Source: Quadrisphaera granulorum (GTDB lineage Bacteria > Actinomycetota > Actinomycetes > Actinomycetales > Quadrisphaeraceae). Taken from it: DNA of 64,000 nt. The stretch lies in the NCBI RefSeq assembly GCF_003149145.1, contig NZ_QGDQ01000010.1, positions 62,001 to 126,000 of the forward strand, read 5' to 3'. This document shows positions 17,858-25,496 of the stretch, piece by piece. Under the pieces are notes generated by a model, which was given only the letters and a program-made list of their open reading frames with translations, was not told the DNA's origin and searched no databases. The translations under genes were made by a program, and so were the position numbers. How positions within the stretch are numbered: the first letter of the stretch is position 1; the number at the start of each line of letters is the position of its first letter.

Positions 17858-18334
17858 ATGCACCAGACCGACGAGGCTGCCACGCAGACCGCTGAGGCAC
17901 ACGTGATCCCCCTCCGCGAGATGCTGTGCCTAGCCCTGCATCGCGCCTCGCGGGCGATGACGGCCCAGTACCGGCCGCTGCTCGCGGCTCACGGCATCAC
18001 GTACCCGCAGTACCTCGTCATCGCGCTGCTGCACCAGGAGGGAACCCTCACGGTCGGCGGTGTCGGGGACGAGCTCGGCCTGGAGTCGAGCACGCTCTCG
18101 CCGCTGCTGTCGCGTCTGGCGGAGCGCGGTCTGGTGACGCGCACGCGCTCCACGGACGACGAGCGCCGCGTCGAGGTCTCGCTGACCGCCGAGGGGCGCG
18201 AGCTCGGTGAGCAGCTCGAGGTGGTGCCGTTCCAGGTGTGCCAGGCCACGGGGCTGACGCCGACGCAGGCCCGCGAGGTGGTCGCGCAGCTGTCGGGCCT
18301 TGTCGACCAGCTGGAGCGCGCCGCCGCCGTCTGA
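17858..18334 (+). CDS. MarR family regulator, OhrR-like
   Basis: This 158-residue winged-helix repressor has the LCLALHRASRAMTAQYRPLL opening and GITYPQYLV motif typical of OhrR. The peroxide-sensing cysteine is at residue 24 (EMLC). The HTH spans about residues 60-105 with DDERRVEVSLT in the wing. No ohr peroxidase gene is adjacent, so either the target lies elsewhere or the sensing role has diverged. It follows the heptose operon by 35 bases and could be cotranscribed with it. Start at the ATG 17858. Confidence 0.9.
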   Translation: MHQTDEAATQTAEAHVIPLREMLCLALHRASRAMTAQYRPLLAAHGITYPQYLVIALLHQEGTLTVGGVGDELGLESSTLSPLLSRLAERGLVTRTRSTDDERRVEVSLTAEGRELGEQLEVVPFQVCQATGLTPTQAREVVAQLSGLVDQLERAAAV

Positions 18335-18397
18335 CCCCTGCCCCTCACCGGCCCGGGAACCGCAGCCGAGCGCCTGGTCGCGGTAGGGGGGCGGGAA

Positions 18398-19186
18398 TCA
18401 GGGGGCGGTGAGGACGACGGGGCCGTCGTCCGTGACCGCCACCGTGTGCTCCACGTGCGCCGCACGGCGGCGGTCACGCGTGACCACCGACCAGCCGTCG
18501 CGCGCCGTGCGGTACTCCGGCGAGCCGGCCAGGAGCATCGGCTCGATGGCGATCGTGTGCCCGGCCTCCAGGCGCACGTCCTGCGACCACGCCAGCGGCT
18601 GGTTGGGCACAAAAGGCGCCTCGTGCATGGCCCGGCCGATGCCGTGGCCACCATGGTCGGGCAGGTGCGCGAAGCCGTGCTTCTTGGCCACCGCGTCGAT
18701 GGCGGTGGCGACGTCGAGCAGCGTCGCGCCCGGCACCGCAGCGGCGATGCCCGCCGCGAGCGCCTCCTCGGTGGCCGCGACGAGGCGACGGTCTTCCTCG
18801 GTGGAGGTCCCGGCGATGACGGTGATCGCCGCGTCACCGTGCCACCCGTCGACGGCGGCACCGAAGTCGATGCTCAGCACGTCACCGTCGGCCACCTTGC
18901 GGCCCGTCGGCGGGCCGTGCACCACCACCTCGTTGGGTGACAGGCACAGCACGCCCTTGTACGGCGTCGGCGCCCATGCCGGGGCGTAGCCGAAGAAGCT
19001 GCTCTCGGCGCCGGCCTCGTGCAGGGCCGTCCTGGCGATGTCGTCGAGGTCGCGCAGCTTCACGCCGGGCACCGCGGCAGCCTTGACGGCCTGCAGGGCG
19101 AGGGCGACGACGCGGCCCGCCTCCCGCATGGTCTCCAGCTCCGCGGCGGATCTGACGGGGTGCTCTGCCGTGGACGTGCTGGCCAT
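18398..19186 (-). CDS. map: Methionine aminopeptidase, type I
   Basis: This 262-residue cytosolic enzyme removes the initiator Met from nascent proteins. The pita-bread fold metal ligands are visible as DFGAAVDGWHGDAA (two Asp), GHGIGRAMHE (His), IEPML (Glu) and HVEHTVAVT (Glu). The substrate His lies in VVVHGPP. It stands as a single gene, convergent with the MarR regulator. A second, N-terminally extended Map is encoded at 35964. Confidence 0.94.
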   Translation of the reverse strand: MASTSTAEHPVRSAAELETMREAGRVVALALQAVKAAAVPGVKLRDLDDIARTALHEAGAESSFFGYAPAWAPTPYKGVLCLSPNEVVVHGPPTGRKVADGDVLSIDFGAAVDGWHGDAAITVIAGTSTEEDRRLVAATEEALAAGIAAAVPGATLLDVATAIDAVAKKHGFAHLPDHGGHGIGRAMHEAPFVPNQPLAWSQDVRLEAGHTIAIEPMLLAGSPEYRTARDGWSVVTRDRRRAAHVEHTVAVTDDGPVVLTAP

Positions 19187-19210
19187 ACCCCCAGATTACG
19201 CGGCCTCCAC

Positions 19211-19256
19211 CCCCTCCCCGTGATCACGACCCCTCCAGCGGTGATCATGGACTTCC
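19211..19256. repeat. Short repeats with the core GTGATCATGG/GTGATCACG
   Basis: A CCCCTCCCCGTGATCACG block (19211-19228) and GTGATCATGGACTTCC (19241-19256) occupy the gap between map and the glycosylase gene. Close variants occur at 20203-20232 and 23814-23829. They resemble, but are not identical to, the GACGATCAAGGAAG repeat arms elsewhere in the window. Confidence 0.5.
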
Positions 19257-19299
19257 GCCACCCTCGCCGAGCGCGCACCCGGCTGGCAGGCTCTCAGCG

Positions 19300-20217
19300 G
19301 TGGACCTTCCCTTCACGCCGCCGCTTCACGCCGATCAGCTCTTCGGCCACCTCGCGGCAACGGCCGTGCCCGGCGTCGAGGAGTGGCTGCCGGCCGGCCC
19401 GGCAACGGGGGGCGGCGCGCTGCGGCGCAGCCTGCGCCTGCCGGGCGGGCCCGGCGTCGTCGTCGTCCACGTCCCAGCTCCGGAGGCGACGTCGGTGCGC
19501 GCCGAGATCACCACCACCGACCCCGCCGACGAGCCGCTGGCCGCCGTGCTGTGCCGGAGGCTGCTCGACCTGGACCTCGACCCGGCCCTCCCCGACGCGG
19601 CGCTGGCGCACGACCCCGTGCTCGCGCCGCTGGTCGGCGCCGTCCCCGGGCGCCGCAGCCCCGGAGCCCCCAGCGCGGAGGAGATCGCGCTGCGCGCCGT
19701 GCTCGGGCAGCAGGTGTCGACGGCGGCGGCGCGCACGCACGCTGCGCGGCTCGTGGCGGCCCTCGGTGAACGCGCCGGGTCCAGCGGACTGCGCCTGTTC
19801 CCCAGCGCGGAATCCGTGGCCGCTCTCGACGACGACGACGCGACGCGCCTGCTCGCCCTGCCCGTCCGGCGCCGCGAGACGCTGCGGAACCTCGCGCGGG
19901 TGCTGGCAGGAGGCACGCTCGACCTGCGCCACGTCGACGACGGCGGCGACCCGGCGCGGGCTCGTGCCCAGCTGCTGGCGCTGCCGGGCATCGGTCCGTG
20001 GACGGCGCAGACGGTGACGATGCGCGCCCTCGGTGACACCGACGCGTTCCTCGCGAGCGACCTCGGCGTGCTCGCGGCGGCGCGGGTACTCGGACTGCCC
20101 GGTGACGCGCGGCCGCTGGACCGTGCGGCGGCGGCGTGGGCGCCGTGGCGCTCCTACGCGGTGCAGCACCTGTGGGGCGTGCTGCCGCACGCCATCAACA
20201 CGCTCCCCTCTCCATGA
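19300..20217 (+). CDS. AlkA-type DNA-3-methyladenine glycosylase II
   Basis: This 305-residue base-excision repair enzyme has an HhH-GPD fold: LRAVLGQQVSTAAARTHAARL starts the domain, LLALPGIGPWTAQTVTMRA is the helix-hairpin-helix, and the catalytic Asp follows in DAFLASDLGV. The N-terminal 100 residues resemble the AlkA N-terminal domain; an Ada regulatory domain is absent. The start is GTG. It is convergent with the 2H phosphoesterase, and both stop codons lie in one TGATCA hexamer. Confidence 0.9.
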   Translation: MDLPFTPPLHADQLFGHLAATAVPGVEEWLPAGPATGGGALRRSLRLPGGPGVVVVHVPAPEATSVRAEITTTDPADEPLAAVLCRRLLDLDLDPALPDAALAHDPVLAPLVGAVPGRRSPGAPSAEEIALRAVLGQQVSTAAARTHAARLVAALGERAGSSGLRLFPSAESVAALDDDDATRLLALPVRRRETLRNLARVLAGGTLDLRHVDDGGDPARARAQLLALPGIGPWTAQTVTMRALGDTDAFLASDLGVLAAARVLGLPGDARPLDRAAAAWAPWRSYAVQHLWGVLPHAINTLPSP

Positions 20218-20232
20218 TCACGGAGAGGGGAG
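20203..20232. terminator. Bidirectional hairpin carrying both stop codons in its loop
   Basis: A perfect 11-base stem (CTCCCCTCTCC at 20203-20213 with its complement at 20222-20232) encloses an 8-base loop that contains TGATCA. That hexamer supplies the plus-strand stop (20215-20217) and the minus-strand stop (20218-20220). It probably terminates transcription from both sides, although there is no T-tract. Confidence 0.65.
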
Positions 20233-20775
20233 GTGGAGGGTCTCCACCGGCGACCACGGGCCACCGTCGTAGCGCCACAGTTCCAGGGCGGCAGCGCGCG
20301 CCGTCCACGGGCTCACCTCCACCTCGAGCCGCTCAGCGAGCGCCCTCGCCCGCGCCGGGTCGACCTTGTTCTGCACGGTGACGTGGGGGCGCAGCCGGTG
20401 CCGGTCCTGAGCGGTGAGTGCGTCGTCGCCGAGTTCGGTGCGCAGCCGTGACAGCAGCCGCGCGTGCAGGGCCTCCAGCTCACCGGACGCGAGCCGCAGC
20501 GCGGTGCCGCGTCCCAGCCTCATGACCTCGCCGACACGCACGTCGAACGACCCCACCTCCTGCGCGGCGTCCGCCAGCAGGTGACGCACGCTGCGGACGC
20601 GCCGCCCCGGCAGGGCGTGGAACAGCGTCACGTGCGCGGGCAGGTGGTTGCGGTCAGCGGGGAAGTGCGCCCGGCGCAGCCCGTCGAGGCGCTGCTGGCT
20701 GACGTCGTCGAGAGCCAGGGTCACCACCAGCGGGCGCTCGTCGTCCCCAACAGCCTGGGCGAGCTCGGCGCTCAC
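20218..20775 (-). CDS. 2'-5' RNA ligase / 2H phosphoesterase family protein
   Basis: This 185-residue protein has the two H-x-T motifs of the family: [11 protein letters not shown] in the first half and [10 protein letters not shown] in the second. The fold acts on cyclic or 2'-5' phosphodiesters in RNA, and the cellular substrate of such bacterial proteins is usually unknown. The GTG at 20775 overlaps the stop of the upstream SDR gene as GTGA, which decides this start over the longer frame. It is cotranscribed with that gene without an obvious shared pathway. Confidence 0.87.
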   Translation of the reverse strand: MSAELAQAVGDDERPLVVTLALDDVSQQRLDGLRRAHFPADRNHLPAHVTLFHALPGRRVRSVRHLLADAAQEVGSFDVRVGEVMRLGRGTALRLASGELEALHARLLSRLRTELGDDALTAQDRHRLRPHVTVQNKVDPARARALAERLEVEVSPWTARAAALELWRYDGGPWSPVETLHLPSP

Positions 20776-21794
20776 GCGGCCTGCCGCAGCCCCGCGAAGA
20801 AGTCGACGGTGCTCGCCAGCCCCTGCTGCCACGGGACCCGAGGCTCCCAGCCGAGCACGGTGCGCGCCAGCGTGGTGTCGGGGCGGCGGACCTGCGGGTC
20901 GTCGACGGGACGCTCCACGAACTCCACCCGCGAGCGCGAGCCGGTGGCGGCGACGACGTCCTCGGCGATCTGCTTCACGGTCATCTCGTGCGGGTTGCCC
21001 ACGTTGACGGGGCCGGGGTGGCCGCTGCCGGCCAGCGCGAGGATGCCGCGGACCAGGTCGTCGACGTAGCAGACCGACCGCGTCTGCAGCCCGTCCCCGG
21101 CCACCGTGATCGGCTCCCCCGCGAGCGCCTGGCGGATGAACGTGGGGATGGCGCGGCCGTCGTGCGGGCGCATCCGCGGCCCGTAGGTGTTGAAGATCCG
21201 GACGATGGCGGTGTCGACGTCGTGGGTGGTGCGGTACGCCGTCGTCATCGCTTCGCCGTACCGCTTGGCTTCGTCATACACCCCGCGCGGGCCGACCGGG
21301 TTGACGTGGCCCCAGTAGTCCTCCGGCTGCGGGTGCACCTGCGGGTCTCCGTAGACCTCGCTGGTGGACGCCAGCAGGAACCGCGCGCCCTTCTCCTTAG
21401 CCAGCCCGAGCGCGTGCAGTGTGCCGATCGCGCCGACCTTGAGGGTCTCGATGGGCAGCTGCAGGTAGTCGATCGGCGAGGCCGGCGAGGCGAAGTGCAG
21501 GACGAGGTCGACGTCGCCCGGGACGTGCACGAAGTCGGTGATGTCGCAGCGCACCACCCGGAACTGCGACGACGGATACCGCTCCGCCAGGTGCGCCACG
21601 TTGCCCGGCCCGCCGGTGAGGAAGGAGTCCAGGCACACCACCTGGGTGCCGCGGGCCAGCAGCTCCTCGCACAGGTGGCTGCCGAGGAACCCCGCGCCGC
21701 CGGTCACCACCGCACGACGGAAGCCGCGCTGGGGCAGCACGGTCGAGGGGGTGGCACTGAGCTGGCTGTTGAGCTGGCTGCTGGGCTGGGTCAC
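20772..21794 (-). CDS. NAD-dependent sugar-nucleotide epimerase/decarboxylase, UDP-xylose synthase-like
   Basis: This 340-residue extended SDR has [10 protein letters not shown] for NAD binding, the catalytic YDEAK preceded by STSEVYGDP, and [19 protein letters not shown]. The combination [18 protein letters not shown] followed by [10 protein letters not shown] is the pattern of UDP-glucuronate decarboxylases, which make UDP-xylose. It is not a good match to HldD, the ADP-heptose epimerase. A Gln/Ser-rich tail of about 25 residues precedes the fold. It is divergent from the GT2 pair, so a pentose may be part of the same glycan. Confidence 0.85.
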   Translation of the reverse strand: MTQPSSQLNSQLSATPSTVLPQRGFRRAVVTGGAGFLGSHLCEELLARGTQVVCLDSFLTGGPGNVAHLAERYPSSQFRVVRCDITDFVHVPGDVDLVLHFASPASPIDYLQLPIETLKVGAIGTLHALGLAKEKGARFLLASTSEVYGDPQVHPQPEDYWGHVNPVGPRGVYDEAKRYGEAMTTAYRTTHDVDTAIVRIFNTYGPRMRPHDGRAIPTFIRQALAGEPITVAGDGLQTRSVCYVDDLVRGILALAGSGHPGPVNVGNPHEMTVKQIAEDVVAATGSRSRVEFVERPVDDPQVRRPDTTLARTVLGWEPRVPWQQGLASTVDFFAGLRQAA

Positions 21795-21921
21795 GGTGTG
21801 GCTCCCCGATCACGGCACCCCGCAGCCGCTGTGCTCGACCGGGACGGCGCCACCGCACGCCAGTTGACCCCACTCCCGCTGAGCGCGCGAACCGAGCCCG
21901 GCGAGGGCAGGATCGGCGGGG

Positions 21922-22917
21922 ATGTCCAGCACCGCCCCCTCCCGGGCAGAGACGCACCCCTCCCCCACCGATCAGGACGACGACGACGCGCGCCTCGACC
22001 CGCGCACCGGCGTCGTGGTCATCACGTGGCAGCGCCGCGAGGAGGCGCTGGCCGCGGTCGCGCGGCTGCTGGCGCTGCCGGAGCGGCCCCGCGTCGTCGT
22101 CGTCGACAACGGCTCCACGGACGGCACGGCCGGCGCGCTGCGCCGGGCCCACCCCGCCGCTGTGACCTCCGGGCGGCTGGAGGTGGTGGCGCTGGCTCAC
22201 AATGCGGGCGCGGTGGGGCGCAACGTCGGGGTGGCGCGCCTGGCGGAGCTGGGCCTGCGGTACGCGGCGTTCTGCGACGACGACACCTGGTGGGAGCCCG
22301 GCAGCCTCGCCCGCGCCGCGGACGTGCTGGACGCGCATCCCGACGTCGCCGTGCTGACGGCGCGGATCGTCGTGGAGCCGCGCGGCGTGGAAGACCCGAT
22401 CGTCGCGGAGCTGCGTGACTCGCCCGTGGTCGGTGCGCGGCTGGGGCTGCCGGGCCCGGCGCTGGGGAGCTTCCTCGCGGGGGCGTCGGTGGTGAGAGTC
22501 TCCGCGTTCCAGCAGGTCGGGGGCTTCTCCGCGCGGCTGTGGCTCGGCGGGGAGGAGGAGCTGTGCGCGGCCGACCTCGCCGCCGCCGGCTGGGAGCTGT
22601 GCTACCTGCCCGACCTGGTGGTGCACCACCACGCCTCGACGCTGCGGGACTCCTCCCTGCGCCGCCGCCACGGCATCCGCAACACCGTCTGGTTCACCCT
22701 GCTGCGCCGCCCCTGGCCTGCGGCGCTGCGGCGGCTGTGGGTGCTGGCGCGGCAGGTCCCCAAGGACCGGACGACGGCGCTGGCCGTGGGTGACGCGCTG
22801 CGCGGCCTGCCGTGGGTGCTGCGCGAGCGCCGGCCGCTGCCGCCGCACGCCGAGGCGCGCTTCCTGGCCCTGGAAGACGCCCAGACCCGCTCGACGGCGC
22901 GGAGGTACGTCGGATGA
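21922..22917 (+). CDS. GT2 family glycosyltransferase (first of a tandem pair)
   Basis: This 331-residue GT-A transferase shows VVVITWQRREEAL, VVVVDNGSTDGTAGAL, the metal-binding AFCDDDTWWEPGSL, and a late GEEELCAADLAAAGW with a HHH stretch (LVVHHHAST). The N-terminal 30 residues are Asp/Pro-rich. The ATG of the following paralogue overlaps its stop. The pair shares TWWEPGS/SWWAPGS and the late VHHH motif, which indicates a gene duplication. It probably transfers a sugar of the same glycan as the operon at 8667. Confidence 0.9.
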   Translation: MSSTAPSRAETHPSPTDQDDDDARLDPRTGVVVITWQRREEALAAVARLLALPERPRVVVVDNGSTDGTAGALRRAHPAAVTSGRLEVVALAHNAGAVGRNVGVARLAELGLRYAAFCDDDTWWEPGSLARAADVLDAHPDVAVLTARIVVEPRGVEDPIVAELRDSPVVGARLGLPGPALGSFLAGASVVRVSAFQQVGGFSARLWLGGEEELCAADLAAAGWELCYLPDLVVHHHASTLRDSSLRRRHGIRNTVWFTLLRRPWPAALRRLWVLARQVPKDRTTALAVGDALRGLPWVLRERRPLPPHAEARFLALEDAQTRSTARRYVG

Positions 22918-23798
22918 GTGCCCCGACTCAGACGACGCCGACTGCCTGGCAGGAGGCCGTGACCGTCGTCGTCGCGAGCATGGACCGCCGGGAAGAGCTG
23001 CTGGCATCCCTGCCGCGCCACCTCGAGCAGGGCGTGCGCGTGCTGCTGGTGGACAACGGCAGCCGCGACGGCACGGTGGCGGCCGTGCGGGAGGCGCTGC
23101 CGGAGGTCGAGGTGGTGCCGCTGCCGGCCAACCGCGGGGCGGCGGCGCGCACCCTCGGGGTGGAGCGCGCGTCCACGCGGTATGTGGCCTTCGCCGACGA
23201 CGACTCCTGGTGGGCACCCGGCTCGCTGCAGCGCGCCGTGGAGCTGCTCGACGCGCACCCGCGGGCGGCGCTGCTCACCGCGCGGATCCTCGTGGGTGAG
23301 GCAGAACGACCCGACCCCTTCAACGACGTCCTGGCCGCCGCGCCGCTGGGCGTCGAGCCGGACCTGCCCGGGCCGTCGACGTTGGGCTTCATCGCGTGCG
23401 CCGCGGTGGTGCGGCGGTCGGCGTTCCTCGCGGTGGGTGGGTTCGACGACGTCGTCGTGTTCCCCGGTGAGGAAGAGCGGGTCGCGTTGGACCTCGCGCG
23501 GGACGGGTGGGGCAGCGCCTACGTGCCGGAGTTGACGGTGCACCACCACCCGAAGGTCTCGGCCTCGCGCGACACCTACGAGCGCCGCCGCACCCGCATC
23601 ACGCGCTCGGCGCTGCTCACGGCCCTCATGCGGCGGCCGTGGCCGGTGGTGGCTGCGCGCGTCTCGCGGGCGTGGCGGGCGGGCGGGCCGGAGCGGGCGG
23701 CACTGCTGCCGGCGCTACGCGACGCCCCGCGCGCCCTGCGGGCGCGTCGTGTGGTGCCGCCGCCGCTGGAGGCCCTGGCCCGCTCCCTGGGCCAGTAA
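22914..23798 (+). CDS. GT2 family glycosyltransferase (second of a tandem pair)
   Basis: This 294-residue paralogue of the preceding protein has VTVVVASMDRREELL, LLVDNGSRDGTVAAV, AFADDDSWWAPGSLQRA, GFDDVVVFPGEEERVALDLA and LTVHHHPKVSASRDTYERR. The start ATG overlaps the previous stop as ATGA. The conserved Arg-rich RRRTRITRSALL segment near the C terminus may contact the membrane or acceptor. Donor and acceptor are unknown. Confidence 0.9.
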   Translation: MSAPTQTTPTAWQEAVTVVVASMDRREELLASLPRHLEQGVRVLLVDNGSRDGTVAAVREALPEVEVVPLPANRGAAARTLGVERASTRYVAFADDDSWWAPGSLQRAVELLDAHPRAALLTARILVGEAERPDPFNDVLAAAPLGVEPDLPGPSTLGFIACAAVVRRSAFLAVGGFDDVVVFPGEEERVALDLARDGWGSAYVPELTVHHHPKVSASRDTYERRRTRITRSALLTALMRRPWPVVAARVSRAWRAGGPERAALLPALRDAPRALRARRVVPPPLEALARSLGQ

Positions 23799-23813
23799 TC
23801 CCACCTCCCCTCC

Positions 23814-23829
23814 GTGATCATGGACCTCC
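23814..23829 (+). repeat. GTGATCATGGACCTCC short repeat
   Basis: This is a near copy of 19241-19256, preceded by the same CCTCCCCTCC run, located between the second GT2 gene and the 46-residue gene. Confidence 0.45.
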
Positions 23830-23857
23830 AAAGCACTTTCCGACCGAGGATGGACCG

Positions 23858-23998
23858 ATGAGCACGAGCGACGAGGTGCGGCTGGTCAGCGAGGGCGTCG
23901 TCGACGGCGTGGAGCTGTTCACCTGGTACGACGGCGAAGGCCGCGTCATCGCCGAGCACGCCCCGCTCGACCCGACGCTGAAGAACTGCGGCTGCTGA
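23858..23998 (+). CDS. 46-residue protein ending in Asn-Cys-Gly-Cys
   Basis: The small frame has an ATG with GAGGA about 8 bases upstream and keeps the G+C codon pattern of a real gene. The sequence is acidic, has no signal peptide or membrane helix, and ends with PTLKNCGC, the only cysteines in the chain. It directly follows the GT2 pair. I do not recognise the family. The Cys-Gly-Cys tail could bind metal, be a modification site, or belong to a modified-peptide precursor, but no maturation enzyme is next to it. Confidence 0.6.
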   Translation: MSTSDEVRLVSEGVVDGVELFTWYDGEGRVIAEHAPLDPTLKNCGC

Positions 23999-24009
23999 CC
24001 CCCCCCTCC

Positions 24010-24036
24010 GCGACGATCAAGGAAGGTCTGCACGCC
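24010..24036 (+). repeat. Left arm of the GACGATCAAGGAAG palindromic element (split copy A)
   Basis: This 27-base arm starts GCGACGATCAAGG and ends TGCACGCC, preceded by a CCCCTCC run. Its reverse-complement partner is at 24616-24642, about 580 bases away. In copies C and D the partner is only 3-23 bases away. Confidence 0.8.
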
Positions 24037-24570
24037 GCCGTCGCCTGGCTCTCGGTGTGGGGAGCGGCCCAGCTCACGCCCGCTCACCAGGCACTCATCG
24101 AGGCGATGCCGGACAGTGTGACCCTTGAGGTCGACGGCTTTGGCGAGGTCTTCTTCTCCCACGCCACGCCCCGCAGCGACGAGGAAGTGGTCCTCGTCGA
24201 CAGCCGGGCGGAGCGTTGGGCAGAGGTCTACGGCGGTCTGCCCGACACCGTCCAGACCGTCGTCTGCGGTCACACGCACATGCCTTTCGTTCGGCTCGTC
24301 AACGGTCGGCTGGTGGTAAACCCCGGCAGCGTGGGCCTGCCCTACGGCCGCCCCGGCGCTCACTGGGCCACGCTCGACCGTGGCGCCGTAGCACTGCACC
24401 GGACCCTCATCGACGCGACGGAGCTCGTCGAGCGCACGGCCGCGTCGAGCACCTTCCCCGGCGCGCGGGCTTGGCTCGACGATGCAGTCCGGGCACCCGC
24501 GAGCGATGTCGAAGCCCTCGCTGCGTTCGGCCGACGTGACGGACGTCCTCCGTCTGCGTCGGGGACGTGA
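24037..24570 (+). pseudogene. C-terminal remnant of a YfcE/MPP-type metallophosphoesterase
   Basis: The frame is open from the edge of the left repeat arm. It encodes about 175 residues with the C-terminal metal-binding VVCGHTHMPF and NPGSVGLPYG motifs and the VFFSHATPRSDEE strand of phosphoesterases. The N-terminal half, which should carry DxHxN, GD and GNHD motifs and most metal ligands, is absent. The loss point coincides with the repeat arm. The codon pattern is slightly less G+C-rich than in neighbours. A GTG at 24055 could give a 171-residue product, but it would lack half the active site. Probably a decayed, possibly translocated gene. Confidence 0.75.
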
Positions 24571-24615
24571 TGGCCGTCGTCGTCCTCCAGCCCGCGCAGC
24601 GGACTTCGTCCACCG

Positions 24616-24642
24616 GGCGTGCAGAACTTCCTTGATCGTCGC
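24616..24642 (-). repeat. Right arm of the GACGATCAAGGAAG palindromic element (split copy A)
   Basis: This is the reverse complement of the left arm at 24010-24036 with few changes, followed by GCGGAGGGG, which mirrors the CCCCTCC that precedes the left arm. The two arms enclose the phosphoesterase remnant. Confidence 0.8.
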
Positions 24643-24653
24643 GGAGGGGCGGG

Positions 24654-25343
24654 TCAGAAGGCGGTCGAGGGGACCTCGCGCTCGTCGTCGACGAGGGCCT
24701 GCACGAGACGCGCGGCGACGTCGTCCGGGTGCTTCCCGTGCGGGAGCTTCGGCGCGGTGCCGGTCAGCGGCCTGTCGGCGAGGCCCGTCTCGGTGTGCGG
24801 CGGGCGGGCGTCGACCACGCGTACGCCGGAGCGCCGCAGCTCCTTGGCGGCCGCGCCGACGTAGCTGGAAAGCGCCGCCTTCGCCGCGCCGTACGCGGCC
24901 ATGCCTGCCACCGGCCCCTCAGCGAGCACCGCGGTCACCACCAGCGCGGTTCCCTTGGTCTCGCGCAGCGCCGGTAGGGCCGCGCGCAGCAGGCGCACCG
25001 GGGCCAGGTAGTCGATGAGGAGGAGCTCGTCGAGGGCGTCGTCGTCCTCGGTTCCCACGGAGGCGAAGCCCGACGCGCCCGCCAGGTGGACGACGACATC
25101 GAGCGCGCCGAGGTGTTCCACCGCCGCGTCCACCACGGCCTGCGGCTGGTCGGGGAGGGTGAGATCGGCGGGGACGACGAGCGGCGGTTCATTCCCCAGA
25201 GAACCGGCCAGCTCCGCCAGGCGAGCCTCGTCACGGGCTGTGAGCGCCAGGCGCGCGCCCGCCGCCGCGAGGCGGGCGACGGTCGGCCGTCCGAGCCCTC
25301 CCGTCGCACCCGTCACCAGCACCCGAGCGTTCTGCAGGTCCAC
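24654..25343 (-). CDS. Short-chain dehydrogenase/reductase family protein
   Basis: This is a 229-residue classical SDR with the cofactor motif VTGATGGLGRPTVARL near the N terminus, the HLAGASGF strand (an NNAG variant) and the catalytic YGAAK. The usual catalytic Ser before Tyr is not evident: the strand reads ALVVTAVLAEGPVAGMAAY. Activity may therefore be altered. The GTG at 25343 begins the fold, whereas a longer start would read through the two repeats at 25408-25474. The substrate is unknown. The gene is alone, between the phosphoesterase remnant and glnE. Confidence 0.85.
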   Translation of the reverse strand: MDLQNARVLVTGATGGLGRPTVARLAAAGARLALTARDEARLAELAGSLGNEPPLVVPADLTLPDQPQAVVDAAVEHLGALDVVVHLAGASGFASVGTEDDDALDELLLIDYLAPVRLLRAALPALRETKGTALVVTAVLAEGPVAGMAAYGAAKAALSSYVGAAAKELRRSGVRVVDARPPHTETGLADRPLTGTAPKLPHGKHPDDVAARLVQALVDDEREVPSTAF

Positions 25344-25407
25344 GCGCCCGAGCCTGCCCCGGCGACCGGATGGCCGCACTCCGACGCCCACCCTCCCTCC
25401 CCGTATT

Positions 25408-25474
25408 CCGCACTTGCCGCGGAAAGTGCGCCAACGGCGGCGCGGGTTCCGCACTTGCCGCGGAAAGTGCGGAA
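25408..25474. repeat. Two direct copies of the CACTTGCCGCGGAAAGTG repeat
   Basis: Units at 25408-25432 and 25449-25474 have the same orientation. Each is near-palindromic on its own, and the second also has TTCC/GGAA flanks that extend its stem. They lie between glnE (3' end) and the SDR start. The second unit, a short hairpin ending in GGAAAGGG, might serve as the glnE terminator. The same unit occurs as an inverted pair at 6426-6490. Confidence 0.78.
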
Positions 25475-25496
25475 AGGGTGGGGCAGGGGCAGGAAG

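Noticed and set aside
20772-21794. HldD (ADP-heptose 6-epimerase) as identity of the SDR near the heptose genes
   Set aside because: The [14 protein letters not shown] and YDEAK context fits UDP-glucuronate decarboxylase, and HldD-specific features are not seen.
24616-24642. Insertion-sequence terminal repeat with associated transposase
   Set aside because: No transposase or integrase frame lies between or near the arms, and no target-site duplication could be recognised by eye. The region is kept as a palindromic repeat.
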